From Pratylenchus scribneri (taxonomy: Eukaryota; Nematoda; Chromadorea; Rhabditida; Pratylenchidae), in the NCBI GenBank assembly GCA_030063045.1, contig JAQSEB010000015.1:806001-870000 (forward strand): 64,000 nucleotides of DNA, in the 5' to 3' direction. Below the pieces are notes generated by a model. That model had not been told where the DNA came from. It ran no database searches and saw only the letters and a list, made by a program, of their open reading frames with translations. Made by a program: the position numbers and the translations under genes. Below are positions 30,373 to 40,247 of this stretch, one piece after another; the stretch's first letter is position 1, and every line of letters begins with the position of its first letter.

Positions 30373-31582
30373 GTTTTAGTTCTAGATTTGAATTTTTTGA
30401 AATTCTTTTTATAGATTCATATTCTTCATCAAAAAATACAGTCCTATATTTTTTATTTTATTAATATACCCTCATATTGATTTTTTATGGATTTCTAAAA
30501 TATGGCCACAAATTCAATTATATGCCTAGGGTATATTTGACATGTTTTAGTTCTAGATTTGAATTTTTTGAAATTCTTTTTATAGATTCATATTCTTCAT
30601 CAAAAAATACAGTCCTATATTTTTTATTTTATTAATATACCCTCATATTGATTTTTTATGAATTTCTAAAAAATGGCCACAAATTCAATTATATGCCTAG
30701 GGTATATTTGACAAGTTTTGATAAAGGATTTGAATTTTTTGAAATTCTTTTTATAGATTCATATTCTCCATCGAAAAATACAGTCCTATATTTTTTATTT
30801 TATTAATATACCCTCATATTGATTTTTTATGAATTTCTAAAAAATGGCCACAAATTCAATTATATGCCTAGGGTATATTTGACATGTTTTAGTTCTAGAT
30901 TTGAATTTTTTGAAATTCTTTTTATAGATTCATATTCTTCATCAAAAAATACAGTCCTATATTTTTTATTTTATTAATATACCCTCATATTGATTTTTTA
31001 TGGATTTCTAAAATATGGCCACAAATTCAATTATATGCCTAGGGTATATTTGACATGTTTTAGTTCTAGATTTGAATTTTTTGAAATTCTTTTTATAGAT
31101 TCATATTCTTCATCAAAAAATACAGTCCTATATTTTTTATTTTATTAATATACCCTCATATTGATTTTTTATGAATTTCTAAAAAATGGCCACAAATTCA
31201 ATTATATGCCTAGGGTATATTTGACAAGTTTTGATAAAGGATTTGAATTTTTTGAAATTCTTTTTATAGATTCATATTCTCCATCGAAAAATACAGTCCT
31301 ATATTTTTTATTTTATTAATATACCCTCATATTGATTTTTTATGAATTTCTAAAAAATGGCCACAAATTCAAATATATGCCTAGGGTATATTTGACATGT
31401 TTTAGTTCTAGATTTGAATTTTTTGTAATTCTTTTTATAGATTCATATTCTCCATCGAAAAATACAGTCCTATATTTTTTATTTTATTAATATACCCTCA
31501 TATTGATTTTTTATGAATTTCTAAAAAATGGCCACAAATTCAAATATATGCCTAGGGTATATTTGACATGTTTTGGACTCGG
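29520..31582. repeat. 2063-bp tandem duplication, copy 1
   Basis: Twelve monomers, 12 x 171 plus 11 bp. The 11 comes from one 23-bp duplication less two 6-bp deletions. It matches 31583-33645 at a constant offset of 2063, checked at GACAAG (30711 to 32774, and 31224 to 33287), at CACTC (29968 to 32031) and at GGACTCGG (31575 to 33638). It overlaps the end of the 3780-bp duplication. Confidence 0.85.
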
Positions 31583-33645
31583 ATTTGAATTTTTTGAAAT
31601 TCTTTTTATAGATTCATATTCTTCATTTTTATAGATTCATATTCTTCATCAAAAAATACAGTCCTATATTTTTTATTTTATTAATATACCCTCATATTGA
31701 TTTTTTATGAATTTCCAAAATATGGCCACAAATTCAATTATATGCCTAGGGTATATTTGACATGTTTTAGTTCTAGATTTGAATTTTTTGAAATTCTTTT
31801 TATAGATTCATATTCTTCATCAAAAAATACAGTCCTATATTTTTTATTTTATTAATATACCCTCATATTGATTTTTTATGAATTTCTAAAAAATGGCCAC
31901 AAATTCAAATATATGCCTAGGGTATATTTGACAAGTTTTGATAAAGGATTTGAATTTTTTGAAATTCTTTTTATAGATTCATATTCTCCATCGAAAAATA
32001 CAGTCCTATATTTTTTATTTTATTAATATACACTCATATTGATTTTTTATGAATTTCTAAAAAATGGCCACAAATTCAAATATATGCCTAGGGTATATTT
32101 GACATGTTTTAGTTCTAGATTTGAATTTTTTGTAATTCTTTTTATAGATTCATCATCGAAAAATACAGTCCTATATTTTTTATTTTGTTAATATACCCTC
32201 ATATTGATTTTTTATGAATTTCTAAAAAATGGCCACAAATTCAATTATATGCCTAGGGTATATTTGACATGTTTTAGTTCTAGATTTGAATTTTTTGTAA
32301 TTCTTTTTATAGATTCATCATCGAAAAATACAGTCCTATATTTTTTATTTTGTTAATATACCCTCATATTGATTTTTTATGAATTTCTAAAAAATGGCCA
32401 CAAATTCAATTATATGCCTAGGGTATATTTGACATGTTTTAGTTCTAGATTTGAATTTTTTGAAATTCTTTTTATAGATTCATATTCTTCATCAAAAAAT
32501 ACAGTCCTATATTTTTTATTTTATTAATATACCCTCATATTGATTTTTTATGGATTTCTAAAATATGGCCACAAATTCAATTATATGCCTAGGGTATATT
32601 TGACATGTTTTAGTTCTAGATTTGAATTTTTTGAAATTCTTTTTATAGATTCATATTCTTCATCAAAAAATACAGTCCTATATTTTTTATTTTATTAATA
32701 TACCCTCATATTGATTTTTTATGAATTTCTAAAAAATGGCCACAAATTCAATTATATGCCTAGGGTATATTTGACAAGTTTTGATAAAGGATTTGAATTT
32801 TTTGAAATTCTTTTTATAGATTCATATTCTCCATCGAAAAATACAGTCCTATATTTTTTATTTTATTAATATACCCTCATATTGATTTTTTATGAATTTC
32901 TAAAAAATGGCCACAAATTCAATTATATGCCTAGGGTATATTTGACATGTTTTAGTTCTAGATTTGAATTTTTTGAAATTCTTTTTATAGATTCATATTC
33001 TTCATCAAAAAATACAGTCCTATATTTTTTATTTTATTAATATACCCTCATATTGATTTTTTATGGATTTCTAAAATATGGCCACAAATTCAATTATATG
33101 CCTAGGGTATATTTGACATGTTTTAGTTCTAGATTTGAATTTTTTGAAATTCTTTTTATAGATTCATATTCTTCATCAAAAAATACAGTCCTATATTTTT
33201 TATTTTATTAATATACCCTCATATTGATTTTTTATGAATTTCTAAAAAATGGCCACAAATTCAATTATATGCCTAGGGTATATTTGACAAGTTTTGATAA
33301 AGGATTTGAATTTTTTGAAATTCTTTTTATAGATTCATATTCTCCATCGAAAAATACAGTCCTATATTTTTTATTTTATTAATATACCCTCATATTGATT
33401 TTTTATGAATTTCTAAAAAATGGCCACAAATTCAAATATATGCCTAGGGTATATTTGACATGTTTTAGTTCTAGATTTGAATTTTTTGTAATTCTTTTTA
33501 TAGATTCATATTCTCCATCGAAAAATACAGTCCTATATTTTTTATTTTATTAATATACCCTCATATTGATTTTTTATGAATTTCTAAAAAATGGCCACAA
33601 ATTCAAATATATGCCTAGGGTATATTTGACATGTTTTGGACTCGG
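31583..33645. repeat. 2063-bp tandem duplication, copy 2
   Basis: Second copy of the 12-monomer unit. A third, partial relative continues at 33646-34402 without the 23-bp duplication, reaching the 6-bp-deleted monomer where the transposon sits. Within it, three-monomer units of 513 bp are visible. No gene is seen. Confidence 0.85.
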
Positions 33646-34402
33646 ATTTGAATTTTTTGAAATTCTTTTTATAGATTCATATTCTCCATCGAAAAATACA
33701 GTCCTATATTTTTTATTTTATTAATATACCCTCATATTGATTTTTTATGAATTTCCAAAATATGGCCACAAATTCAATTATATGCCTAGGGTATATTTGA
33801 CATGTTTTAGTTCTAGATTTGAATTTTTTGAAATTCTTTTTATAGATTCATATTCTTCATCAAAAAATACAGTCCTATATTTTTTATTTTATTAATATAC
33901 CCTCATATTGATTTTTTATGAATTTCCAAAATATGGCCACAAATTCAATTATATGCCTAGGGTATATTTGACATGTTTTAGTTCTAGATTTGAATTTTTT
34001 GAAATTCTTTTTATAGATTCATATTCTTCATCAAAAAATACAGTCCTATATTTTTTATTTTATTAATATACCCTCATATTGATTTTTTATGAATTTCTAA
34101 AAAATGGCCACAAATTCAAATATATGCCTAGGGTATATTTGACAAGTTTTGATAAAGGATTTGAATTTTTTGAAATTCTTTTTATAGATTCATATTCTCC
34201 ATCGAAAAATACAGTCCTATATTTTTTATTTTATTAATATACACTCATATTGATTTTTTATGAATTTCTAAAAAATGGCCACAAATTCAAATATATGCCT
34301 AGGGTATATTTGACATGTTTTAGTTCTAGATTTGAATTTTTTGTAATTCTTTTTATAGATTCATCATCGAAAAATACAGTCCTATATTTTTTATTTTGTT
34401 AA

Positions 34403-34404
34403 TA
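34403..34404. other. TA target-site duplication, left
   Basis: TA directly before AGCTCC. Together with 36000-36001 it is the duplicated TA expected of Tc1/mariner integration. In the empty satellite the same place reads GTTAA-TA-TACCC with a single TA. Confidence 0.95.
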
Positions 34405-34410
34405 AGCTCC

Positions 34411-34430
34411 GTTCCAAAATTATAGAATCA
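34411..34430 (+). promoter_or_regulatory. Outer transposase-binding site candidate, left TIR
   Basis: GTTCCAAAATTATAGAATCA, six bases inside the element end. It matches the inner motif at 34583-34602 at 18 of 20 positions. Tc3-type and IR/DR-type elements usually have two transposase sites per end, so this is the likely outer site. Binding is inferred. Confidence 0.7.
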
Positions 34431-34535
34431 CGTCTTTTTTGACCATATCTCGGTGTCAACTTATCCAAATGAATTGAAAATTTTATCATTTGTTCAATAC
34501 CGATAAATATTAAGATTCTGAGAGTTTAAACTCAT

Positions 34536-34541
34536 TTTATT
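34536..34541 (-). terminator. Possible poly(A) signal AATAAA
   Basis: The minus strand reads AATAAA about 130 bp after the transposase TGA, within the left TIR. I saw no closer AATAAA in the 3' part of the element. The motif is expected often in AT-rich DNA, so the call is weak. Confidence 0.35.
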
Positions 34542-34582
34542 AACTTTTGAATTTTCTATAAATTTTTTTCCAAAAAGTAGCT

Positions 34583-34602
34583 GTTCCATAAATATAGAAT
34601 CA
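34583..34602 (+). promoter_or_regulatory. Inner transposase-binding site candidate, left TIR
   Basis: GTTCCATAAATATAGAATCA, a direct repeat of the outer motif with two mismatches. Its start is 172 bp from the start of the outer copy. It lies near the inner end of the TIR, as expected for a second binding site. Confidence 0.7.
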
Positions 34603-34672
34603 AAATTTTAACGTTTGCGCTTATATAAAAAACGAATCACAATCAAATAAAAAAGAATAAAATAATGAAATA

Positions 34673-35713
34673 TCAATACTTCGTAATATTTCCGTTCTTT
34701 TTGAGCACTTCTCGCATTCTTCTGTGGCACGATCCATATAGTCTTTCTAATTGGGCCACTGTCAGACGCCCCCAAGCCGCTTCAATGGCCTCGCGCAGTT
34801 GTTGAACGGTGTCGAATTGTCGTGCATTTTTGTAGACATCACGCGCCAATATGCCCCACACATTTTCAATAATGTTTAAATCCGGAGATTTTGCTGGCCA
34901 CTCCATTAAGATCACATTATTGTCGTCGAACCATCTCCGCGTACTGGCACTCACGTGAATTGCGGCGTTGTCCTGTTGGAATATCCACGGAATTCGGCGA
35001 AATCTTTGCAGGCACGGAAGAAGATGATCTCTGAGCAATTGTTGGTAGGCAATTGAATCCATTCTGCCCTCAACGAAAACGAGTGCCAGGCCTCCAAAAC
35101 GCGTGATTGCCGCCCATGTCATGACTGAACCGCCTCCGAAGCCACGTTTGGAAAATACGCGGGGGTCTCGACGCAAATCCCTCCAGTAGCAATTCCACCC
35201 ATCCGGACCATCACAATTCCACTTCTTTTCATCGCTGAAAATCACCTAAACCAAAAAGAGGGGTACATTTTCAAAAATCCCCAATCTTACATTTTTCCAT
35301 TTGTTCGTCCACCAGCAATGTTGTTCGGCAAAAGCCAATCGCGCATCCTTATGTTGTTGTTTTAGAGCCGGGCACTTCTGCATTTTCTGTCGGACAAGGT
35401 TTGGCGACTCTTTGATAGCTCTCCACACGGTTTGATGGCTCACATTCAACTGCAATTCGGCCAAGGCCTTCCGAGTGCCTTTAGTTTGATGGGCCACAGC
35501 TTTTTGTATGCGTCGTTTTGTGCGCTGATTGAGTTTTTGTGGTCTTCCCGATCGTTTTTTCTTTCCATATTCATCTCCTTTGGCGAGAAAATATTGAATT
35601 ACATGTGTTGATCGGCCTAAATTGTTGGCAATTTGTCGATGTGAAAGTCCTTGTTGTTTAAATGCTTGAATTTGTCCCTTTTCAATATCGGATAATTTAA
35701 TACCTCGTGGCAT
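34673..35713 (-). CDS. Tc3-like transposase, two exons, 331 aa
   Basis: A DDE-superfamily transposase that would act in the nucleus, binding the TIRs, cutting the element out and inserting it at TA. Exon 1 is 35291-35713 (141 codons, ATG at 35713). Exon 2 is 34673-35245 (190 codons plus TGA). The first part looks like a paired-type DNA-binding region: helix-turn-helix 1 near residues 24-43 (SHRQIANNLGRS), a basic stretch KKKR at 51-54 followed by GRPQ at 56-59, and helix-turn-helix 2 near 81-103. The catalytic triad is D146 (VIFSDEKKW), D233 (QQDNAAIH) and E268 (SPDLNIIENVWG). The last two are separated by 34 residues, giving DD34E. A glycine-rich GFGGGS lies at about 176-181. C. elegans Tc3 transposase is about the same length, with the same blocks DGPDG and WRDLR. 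All key residues are present. ATG at 35713 gives the usual MPRG start of this family. Activity is not shown by sequence alone. Confidence 0.95.
35246..35290 (-). other. 45-bp phase-0 intron in the transposase gene
   Basis: Reading the minus strand, the intron begins GTAAGATTGGGG and ends TTTTTGGTTTAG. It lies between AAT (N141) and GTG (V142). Its length is a multiple of three, and its last three bases are an in-frame TAG. Unspliced RNA would therefore give a 155-residue protein with the DNA-binding part and 14 intron-coded residues, but no catalytic domain. Splicing restores KNVIFSDEKK, which matches the family around the first catalytic Asp. That fit and the splice-site sequences are the evidence. 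An intron this short is common in nematodes and rare in vertebrates. Confidence 0.9.
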
Positions 35714-35774
35714 TCTATAGCTAAAACAATATAGAATTAAACAGTAAATGTGAAAATTGATAAATAATTCGTTT

Positions 35775-35782
35775 TTTATATA
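35775..35782 (-). promoter_or_regulatory. TATA-like motif upstream of the transposase
   Basis: The minus strand reads TATATAAA, about 60 bp before the ATG at 35713 and inside the right TIR. It fits a TATA box by sequence and position. The same motif exists in the left TIR by symmetry, where it would point into the gene from the other side. In such AT-rich DNA a chance match is possible. Confidence 0.4.
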
Positions 35783-35801
35783 AGCGCAAACGTTAAAATT
35801 T

Positions 35802-35821
35802 TGATTCTATATTTATGGAAC
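35802..35821 (-). promoter_or_regulatory. Inner transposase-binding site candidate, right TIR
   Basis: Exact reverse complement of the left inner motif. It lies just upstream of the TATA-like motif that may drive transposase transcription, so bound transposase could also affect its own promoter. That last point is speculation. Confidence 0.68.
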
Positions 35822-35973
35822 AGCTACTTTTTGGAAAAAAATTTATAGAAAATTCAAAAGTTAATAAAATGAGTTTAAACTCTCAGAATCTTAATATTTA
35901 TCGGTATTGAACAAATGATAAAATTTTCAATTCATTTGGATAAGTTGACACCGAGATATGGTCAAAAAAGACG

Positions 35974-35993
35974 TGATTCTATAATTTTGGAAC
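35974..35993 (-). promoter_or_regulatory. Outer transposase-binding site candidate, right TIR
   Basis: Exact reverse complement of the left outer motif, six bases from the right end of the element. The four motif copies form a symmetric layout, two at each end. Confidence 0.7.
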
Positions 35994-35999
35994 GGAGCT

Positions 36000-36001
36000 T
36001 A
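36000..36001. other. TA target-site duplication, right
   Basis: TA directly after GGAGCT and before TACCCTCATATTG of the satellite. It matches the left TA, and the reading of empty copies at 26349, 30129 and 32192 confirms that only one TA was there before. Confidence 0.95.
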
Positions 36002-36177
36002 TACCCTCATATTGATTTTTTATGAATTTCTAAAAAATGGCCACAAATTCAATTATATGCCTAGGGTATATTTGACATGTTTTAGTTCTAGATTTGAATT
36101 TTTTGTAATTCTTTTTATAGATTCATCATCGAAAAATACAGTCCTATATTTTTTATTTTGTTAATATACCCTCATAT

Positions 36178-37203
36178 TGATTTTTTATGAATTTCTAAAA
36201 AATGGCCACAAATTCAATTATATGCCTAGGGTATATTTGACATGTTTTAGTTCTAGATTTGAATTTTTTGAAATTCTTTTTATAGATTCATATTCTTCAT
36301 CAAAAAATACAGTCCTATATTTTTTATTTTATTAATATACCCTCATATTGATTTTTTATGGATTTCTAAAATATGGCCACAAATTCAATTATATGCCTAG
36401 GGTATATTTGACATGTTTTAGTTCTAGATTTGAATTTTTTGAAATTCTTTTTATAGATTCATATTCTTCATCAAAAAATACAGTCCTATATTTTTTATTT
36501 TATTAATATACCCTCATATTGATTTTTTATGAATTTCTAAAAAATGGCCACAAATTCAATTATATGCCTAGGGTATATTTGACATGTTTTAGTTCTAGAT
36601 TTGAATTTTTTGAAATTCTTTTTATAGATTCATATTCTTCATCAAAAAATACAGTCCTATATTTTTTATTTTATTAATATACCCTCATATTGATTTTTTA
36701 TGGATTTCTAAAATATGGCCACAAATTCAATTATATGCCTAGGGTATATTTGACATGTTTTAGTTCTAGATTTGAATTTTTTGAAATTCTTTTTATAGAT
36801 TCATATTCTTCATCAAAAAATACAGTCCTATATTTTTTATTTTATTAATATACCCTCATATTGATTTTTTATGAATTTCTAAAAAATGGCCACAAATTCA
36901 ATTATATGCCTAGGGTATATTTGACATGTTTTAGTTCTAGATTTGAATTTTTTGAAATTCTTTTTATAGATTCATATTCTTCATCAAAAAATACAGTCCT
37001 ATATTTTTTATTTTATTAATATACCCTCATATTGATTTTTTATGGATTTCTAAAATATGGCCACAAATTCAATTATATGCCTAGGGTATATTTGACATGT
37101 TTTAGTTCTAGATTTGAATTTTTTGAAATTCTTTTTATAGATTCATATTCTCCATCAAAAAATACAGTCCTATATTTTTTATTTTATTAATATACCCTCA
37201 TAT
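36178..37203. repeat. Dimer HOR, 3 x 342 bp
   Basis: Three pairs of one ATGAATTTCTAAAAAATGG monomer and one ATGGATTTCTAAAATATGG monomer, nearly all with AGTTCTAG and TTCATC. Left of the transposon the same two monomers alternate with a third (GACAAG, GATAAAGG, CCATCG), so the dimer probably arose from the trimer by loss of one monomer, or the reverse. Confidence 0.75.
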
Positions 37204-37715
37204 TGATTTTTTATGAATTTCTAAAAAATGGCCACAAATTCAATTATATGCCTAGGGTATATTTGACAAGTTTTGATAAAGGATTTGAATTTTTTGAAAT
37301 TCTTTTTATAGATTCATATTCTCCATCGAAAAATACAGTCCTATATTTTTTATTTTATTAATATACCCTCATATTGATTTTTTATGAATTTCTAAAAAAT
37401 GGCCACAAATTCAAATATATGCCTAGGGTATATTTGACATGTTTTAGTTCTAGATTTGAATTTTTTGTAATTCTTTTTATAGATTCATATTCTCCATCGA
37501 AAAATACAGTCCTATATTTTTTATTTTATTAATATACCCTCATATTGATTTTTTATGAATTTCCAAAATATGGCCACAAATTCAATTATATGCCTAGGGT
37601 ATATTTGACATGTTTTAGTTCTAGATTTGAATTTTTTGAAATTCTTTTTATAGATTCATATTCTCCATCGAAAAATACAGTCCTATATTTTTTATTTTAT
37701 TAATATACCCTCATA

Positions 37716-38162
37716 TTGATTTTTTATGAATTTCCAAAATATGGCCACAAATTCAATTATATGCCTAGGGTATATTTGACATGTTTTAGTTCTAGATTTG
37801 AATTTTTTGAAATTCTTTTAATAGAATCATATTCTCCATCAAAAAATACAGTCAAATTCAATTATATGCCTAGGGTATATTTGACATGTTTTAGTTCTAG
37901 ATTTGAATTTTTTGAAATTCTTTTTATAGATTCATATTCTTCATCAAAAAATACAGTCCTATATTTTTTATTTTATTAATATACCCTCATATTGATTTTT
38001 TATGAATTTCTAAAAAATGGCCACAAATTCAAATATATGCCTAGGGTATATTTGACAAGTTTTGATAAAGGATTTGAATTTTTTGAAATTCTTTTTATAG
38101 ATTCATATTCTCCATCGAAAAATACAGTCCTATATTTTTTATTTTATTAATATACCCTCATA
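37716..38162. repeat. 447-bp unit with a truncated monomer, copy 1
   Basis: Three monomers, one of them only 105 bp long. At about 37853 CAGTC is joined directly to AAATTCAATT, removing 66 bp that cover the end of one monomer and the start of the next. 447 equals 3 x 171 minus 66. Confidence 0.85.
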
Positions 38163-38609
38163 TTGATTTTTTATGAATTTCCAAAATATGGCCACAAATT
38201 CAATTATATGCCTAGGGTATATTTGACATGTTTTAGTTCTAGATTTGAATTTTTTGAAATTCTTTTAATAGAATCATATTCTCCATCAAAAAATACAGTC
38301 AAATTCAATTATATGCCTAGGGTATATTTGACATGTTTTAGTTCTAGATTTGAATTTTTTGAAATTCTTTTTATAGATTCATATTCTTCATCAAAAAATA
38401 CAGTCCTATATTTTTTATTTTATTAATATACCCTCATATTGATTTTTTATGAATTTCTAAAAAATGGCCACAAATTCAAATATATGCCTAGGGTATATTT
38501 GACAAGTTTTGATAAAGGATTTGAATTTTTTGAAATTCTTTTTATAGATTCATATTCTCCATCGAAAAATACAGTCCTATATTTTTTATTTTATTAATAT
38601 ACCCTCATA
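38163..38609. repeat. 447-bp unit with a truncated monomer, copy 2
   Basis: Appears identical to copy 1, with the same CAGTC-AAATTC junction at about 38300. The deletion therefore happened once and was then copied by tandem duplication. Confidence 0.85.
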
Positions 38610-38944
38610 TTGATTTTTTATGAATTTCTAAAAAATGGCCACAAATTCAATTATATGCCTAGGGTATATTTGACATGTTTTAGTTCTAGATTTGAATTTT
38701 TTGAAATTCTTTTTATAGATTCATATTCTTCATCAAAAAATACAGTCCTATATTTTTTATTTTATTAATATACCCTCATATTGATTTTTTATGAATTTCC
38801 AAAATATGGCCACAAATTCAATTATATGCCTAGGGTATATTTGACATGTTTTAGTTCTAGATTTGAATTTTTTGTAATTCTTTTTATAGATTCATATTCT
38901 CCATCGAAAAATACAGTCCTATATTTTTTATTTTATTAATATAC

Positions 38945-40149
38945 CCTCATATTGATTTTTTATGAATTTCCAAAATATGGCCACAAATTCAATTATATGC
39001 CTAGGGTATATTTGACATGTTTTAGTTCTAGATTTGAATTTTTTGAAATTCTTTTAATAGAATCATATTCTCCATCAAAAAATACAGTCCTATATTTTTT
39101 ATTTTATTAATATACCCTCATATTGATTTTTTATGGATTTCTAAAAAATGGCCACAAATTCAATTATATGCCTAGGGTATATTTGACATGTTTTAGTTCT
39201 AGATTTGAATTTTTTGTAATTCTTTTTATAGATTCATATTCTCCATCGAAAAATACGCCACAAATTCAATTATATGCCTAGGGTATATTTGACATGTTTT
39301 AGTTCTAGATTTGAATTTTTTGAAATTCTTTTTATAGATTCATATTCTTCATCAAAAAATACAGTCCTATATTTTTTATTTTATTAATATACCCTCATAT
39401 TGATTTTTTATGAATTTCTAAAATATGGCCACAAATTCAATTATATGCCTAGGGTATATTTGACATGTTTTAGTTCTAGATTTGAATTTTTTGAAATTCT
39501 TTTTATAGATTCATATTCTTCATCAAAAAATACAGTCCTATATTTTTTATTTTATTAATATACCCTCATATTGATTTTTTATGAATTTCTAAAAAATGGC
39601 CACAAATTCAATTATATGCCTAGGGTATATTTGACATGTTTTAGTTCTAGATTTGAATTTTTTGAAATTCTTTTTATAGATTCATATTCTTCATCAAAAA
39701 ATACAGTCCTATATTTTTTATTTTATTAATATACCCTCATATTGATTTTTTATGGATTTCTAAAATATGGCCACAAATTCAATTATATGCCTAGGGTATA
39801 TTTGACATGTTTTAGTTCTAGATTTGAATTTTTTGAAATTCTTTTTATAGATTCATATTCTTCATCAAAAAATACAGTCCTATATTTTTTATTTTATTAA
39901 TATACCCTCATATTGATTTTTTATGAATTTCTAAAAAATGGCCACAAATTCAATTATATGCCTAGGGTATATTTGACAAGTTTTGATAAAGGATTTGAAT
40001 TTTTTGAAATTCTTTTTATAGATTCATATTCTCCATCGAAAAATACAGTCCTATATTTTTTATTTTATTAATATACCCTCATATTGATTTTTTATGAATT
40101 TCTAAAAAATGGCCACAAATTCAATTATATGCCTAGGGTATATTTGACA
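38945..40149. repeat. 1303-bp-period duplication, copy 1
   Basis: Contains the junction AATAC-GCCAC at about 39257, a 65-bp deletion leaving a 106-bp monomer. The same junction returns at 40560, an offset of 1303 (8 x 171 minus 65). The match ends where GACAAG stands against GACATG in copy 2. Confidence 0.8.
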
Positions 40150-40247
40150 AGTTTTGATAAAGGATTTGAATTTTTTGAAATTCTTTTTATAGATTCATAT
40201 TCTTCATCAAAAAATACAGTCCTATATTTTTTATTTTATTAATATAC

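Larger units (their letters stand above)
1..34402. repeat. 171-bp AT-rich satellite array, left part
   Basis: About 201 head-to-tail monomers, with no change of orientation seen. Taking position 1 as the first base of TGATTTTTTATG, the first monomer is 1-171 and the next starts at 172. A hand count of monomer 1 gives 40 G+C of 171 (23%). The best-conserved part is positions 26-70, with the palindromes TGGCCA and CCTAGG. The variable parts are positions 11-25 (three versions), the cassette at 72-79, positions 93-124 and position 157. Length changes are rare: a +1 T subfamily of 172 bp, a 6-bp deletion, a 23-bp duplication and a few single-base indels. I recognise no named satellite family. The array starts before the window. 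A centromeric, heterochromatic or sex-chromosome role is possible, but the sequence does not show it. Confidence 0.98.
34405..34637 (+). repeat. Left terminal inverted repeat (233 bp)
   Basis: Identical by eye to the reverse complement of 35767-35999. The match ends at ACGAAT: the next base is C here and T in the other arm's complement. The arm contains the outer and inner 20-nt motif copies and a TATATAAAA motif near its inner end. The transposase stop codon is 35 bp further in. This arm therefore forms most of the 3' untranslated end of the transcript. Confidence 0.96.
34405..35999 (-). mobile_element. Complete Tc3-like (Tc1/mariner) DNA transposon, 1595 bp
   Basis: The element starts AGCTCCGTTCC and ends GGAACGGAGCT. 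It has perfect 233-bp TIRs, one transposase gene on the minus strand, and a TA duplication on each side (34403-34404 and 36000-36001). Removing the element and one TA restores the satellite reading GTTAATATACCCTC. Long TIRs with an inner copy of the terminal motif, plus the DD34E transposase, place it nearer Tc3 than the short-TIR Tc1 type; this is a family-level inference. The coding part is much richer in G+C (35 of 60 bases at 34741-34800) than the satellite. I found no frameshift or unexpected stop once the intron is removed, so it may be autonomous. Three equivalent satellite positions in the window are empty, which marks a late insertion. Confidence 0.97.
35767..35999 (-). repeat. Right terminal inverted repeat (233 bp)
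   Basis: Perfect partner of the left arm. It lies upstream of the transposase ATG, with 53 bp between the arm and the start codon, so it should hold the promoter. It carries the same two 20-nt motif copies in mirror order. Lack of differences between the arms points to recent movement or recent conversion between the arms. Confidence 0.96.

Noticed and set aside
34638..34672. A second small gene or cargo in the element
   Set aside because: The spaces between the TIRs and the transposase are only 35 and 53 bp and hold no frame of use.
34673..35245. A separate second transposase gene starting at GTG
   Set aside because: The GTG is the valine codon that begins exon 2. Bacterial-style starts do not apply to this eukaryotic element.
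35246..35713. A separate 155-residue protein ending in GIFENVPLFLV
   Set aside because: The last 14 residues are intron sequence. Splicing at GTAAG and TTTAG joins the frame to the catalytic domain at the position expected in the family.
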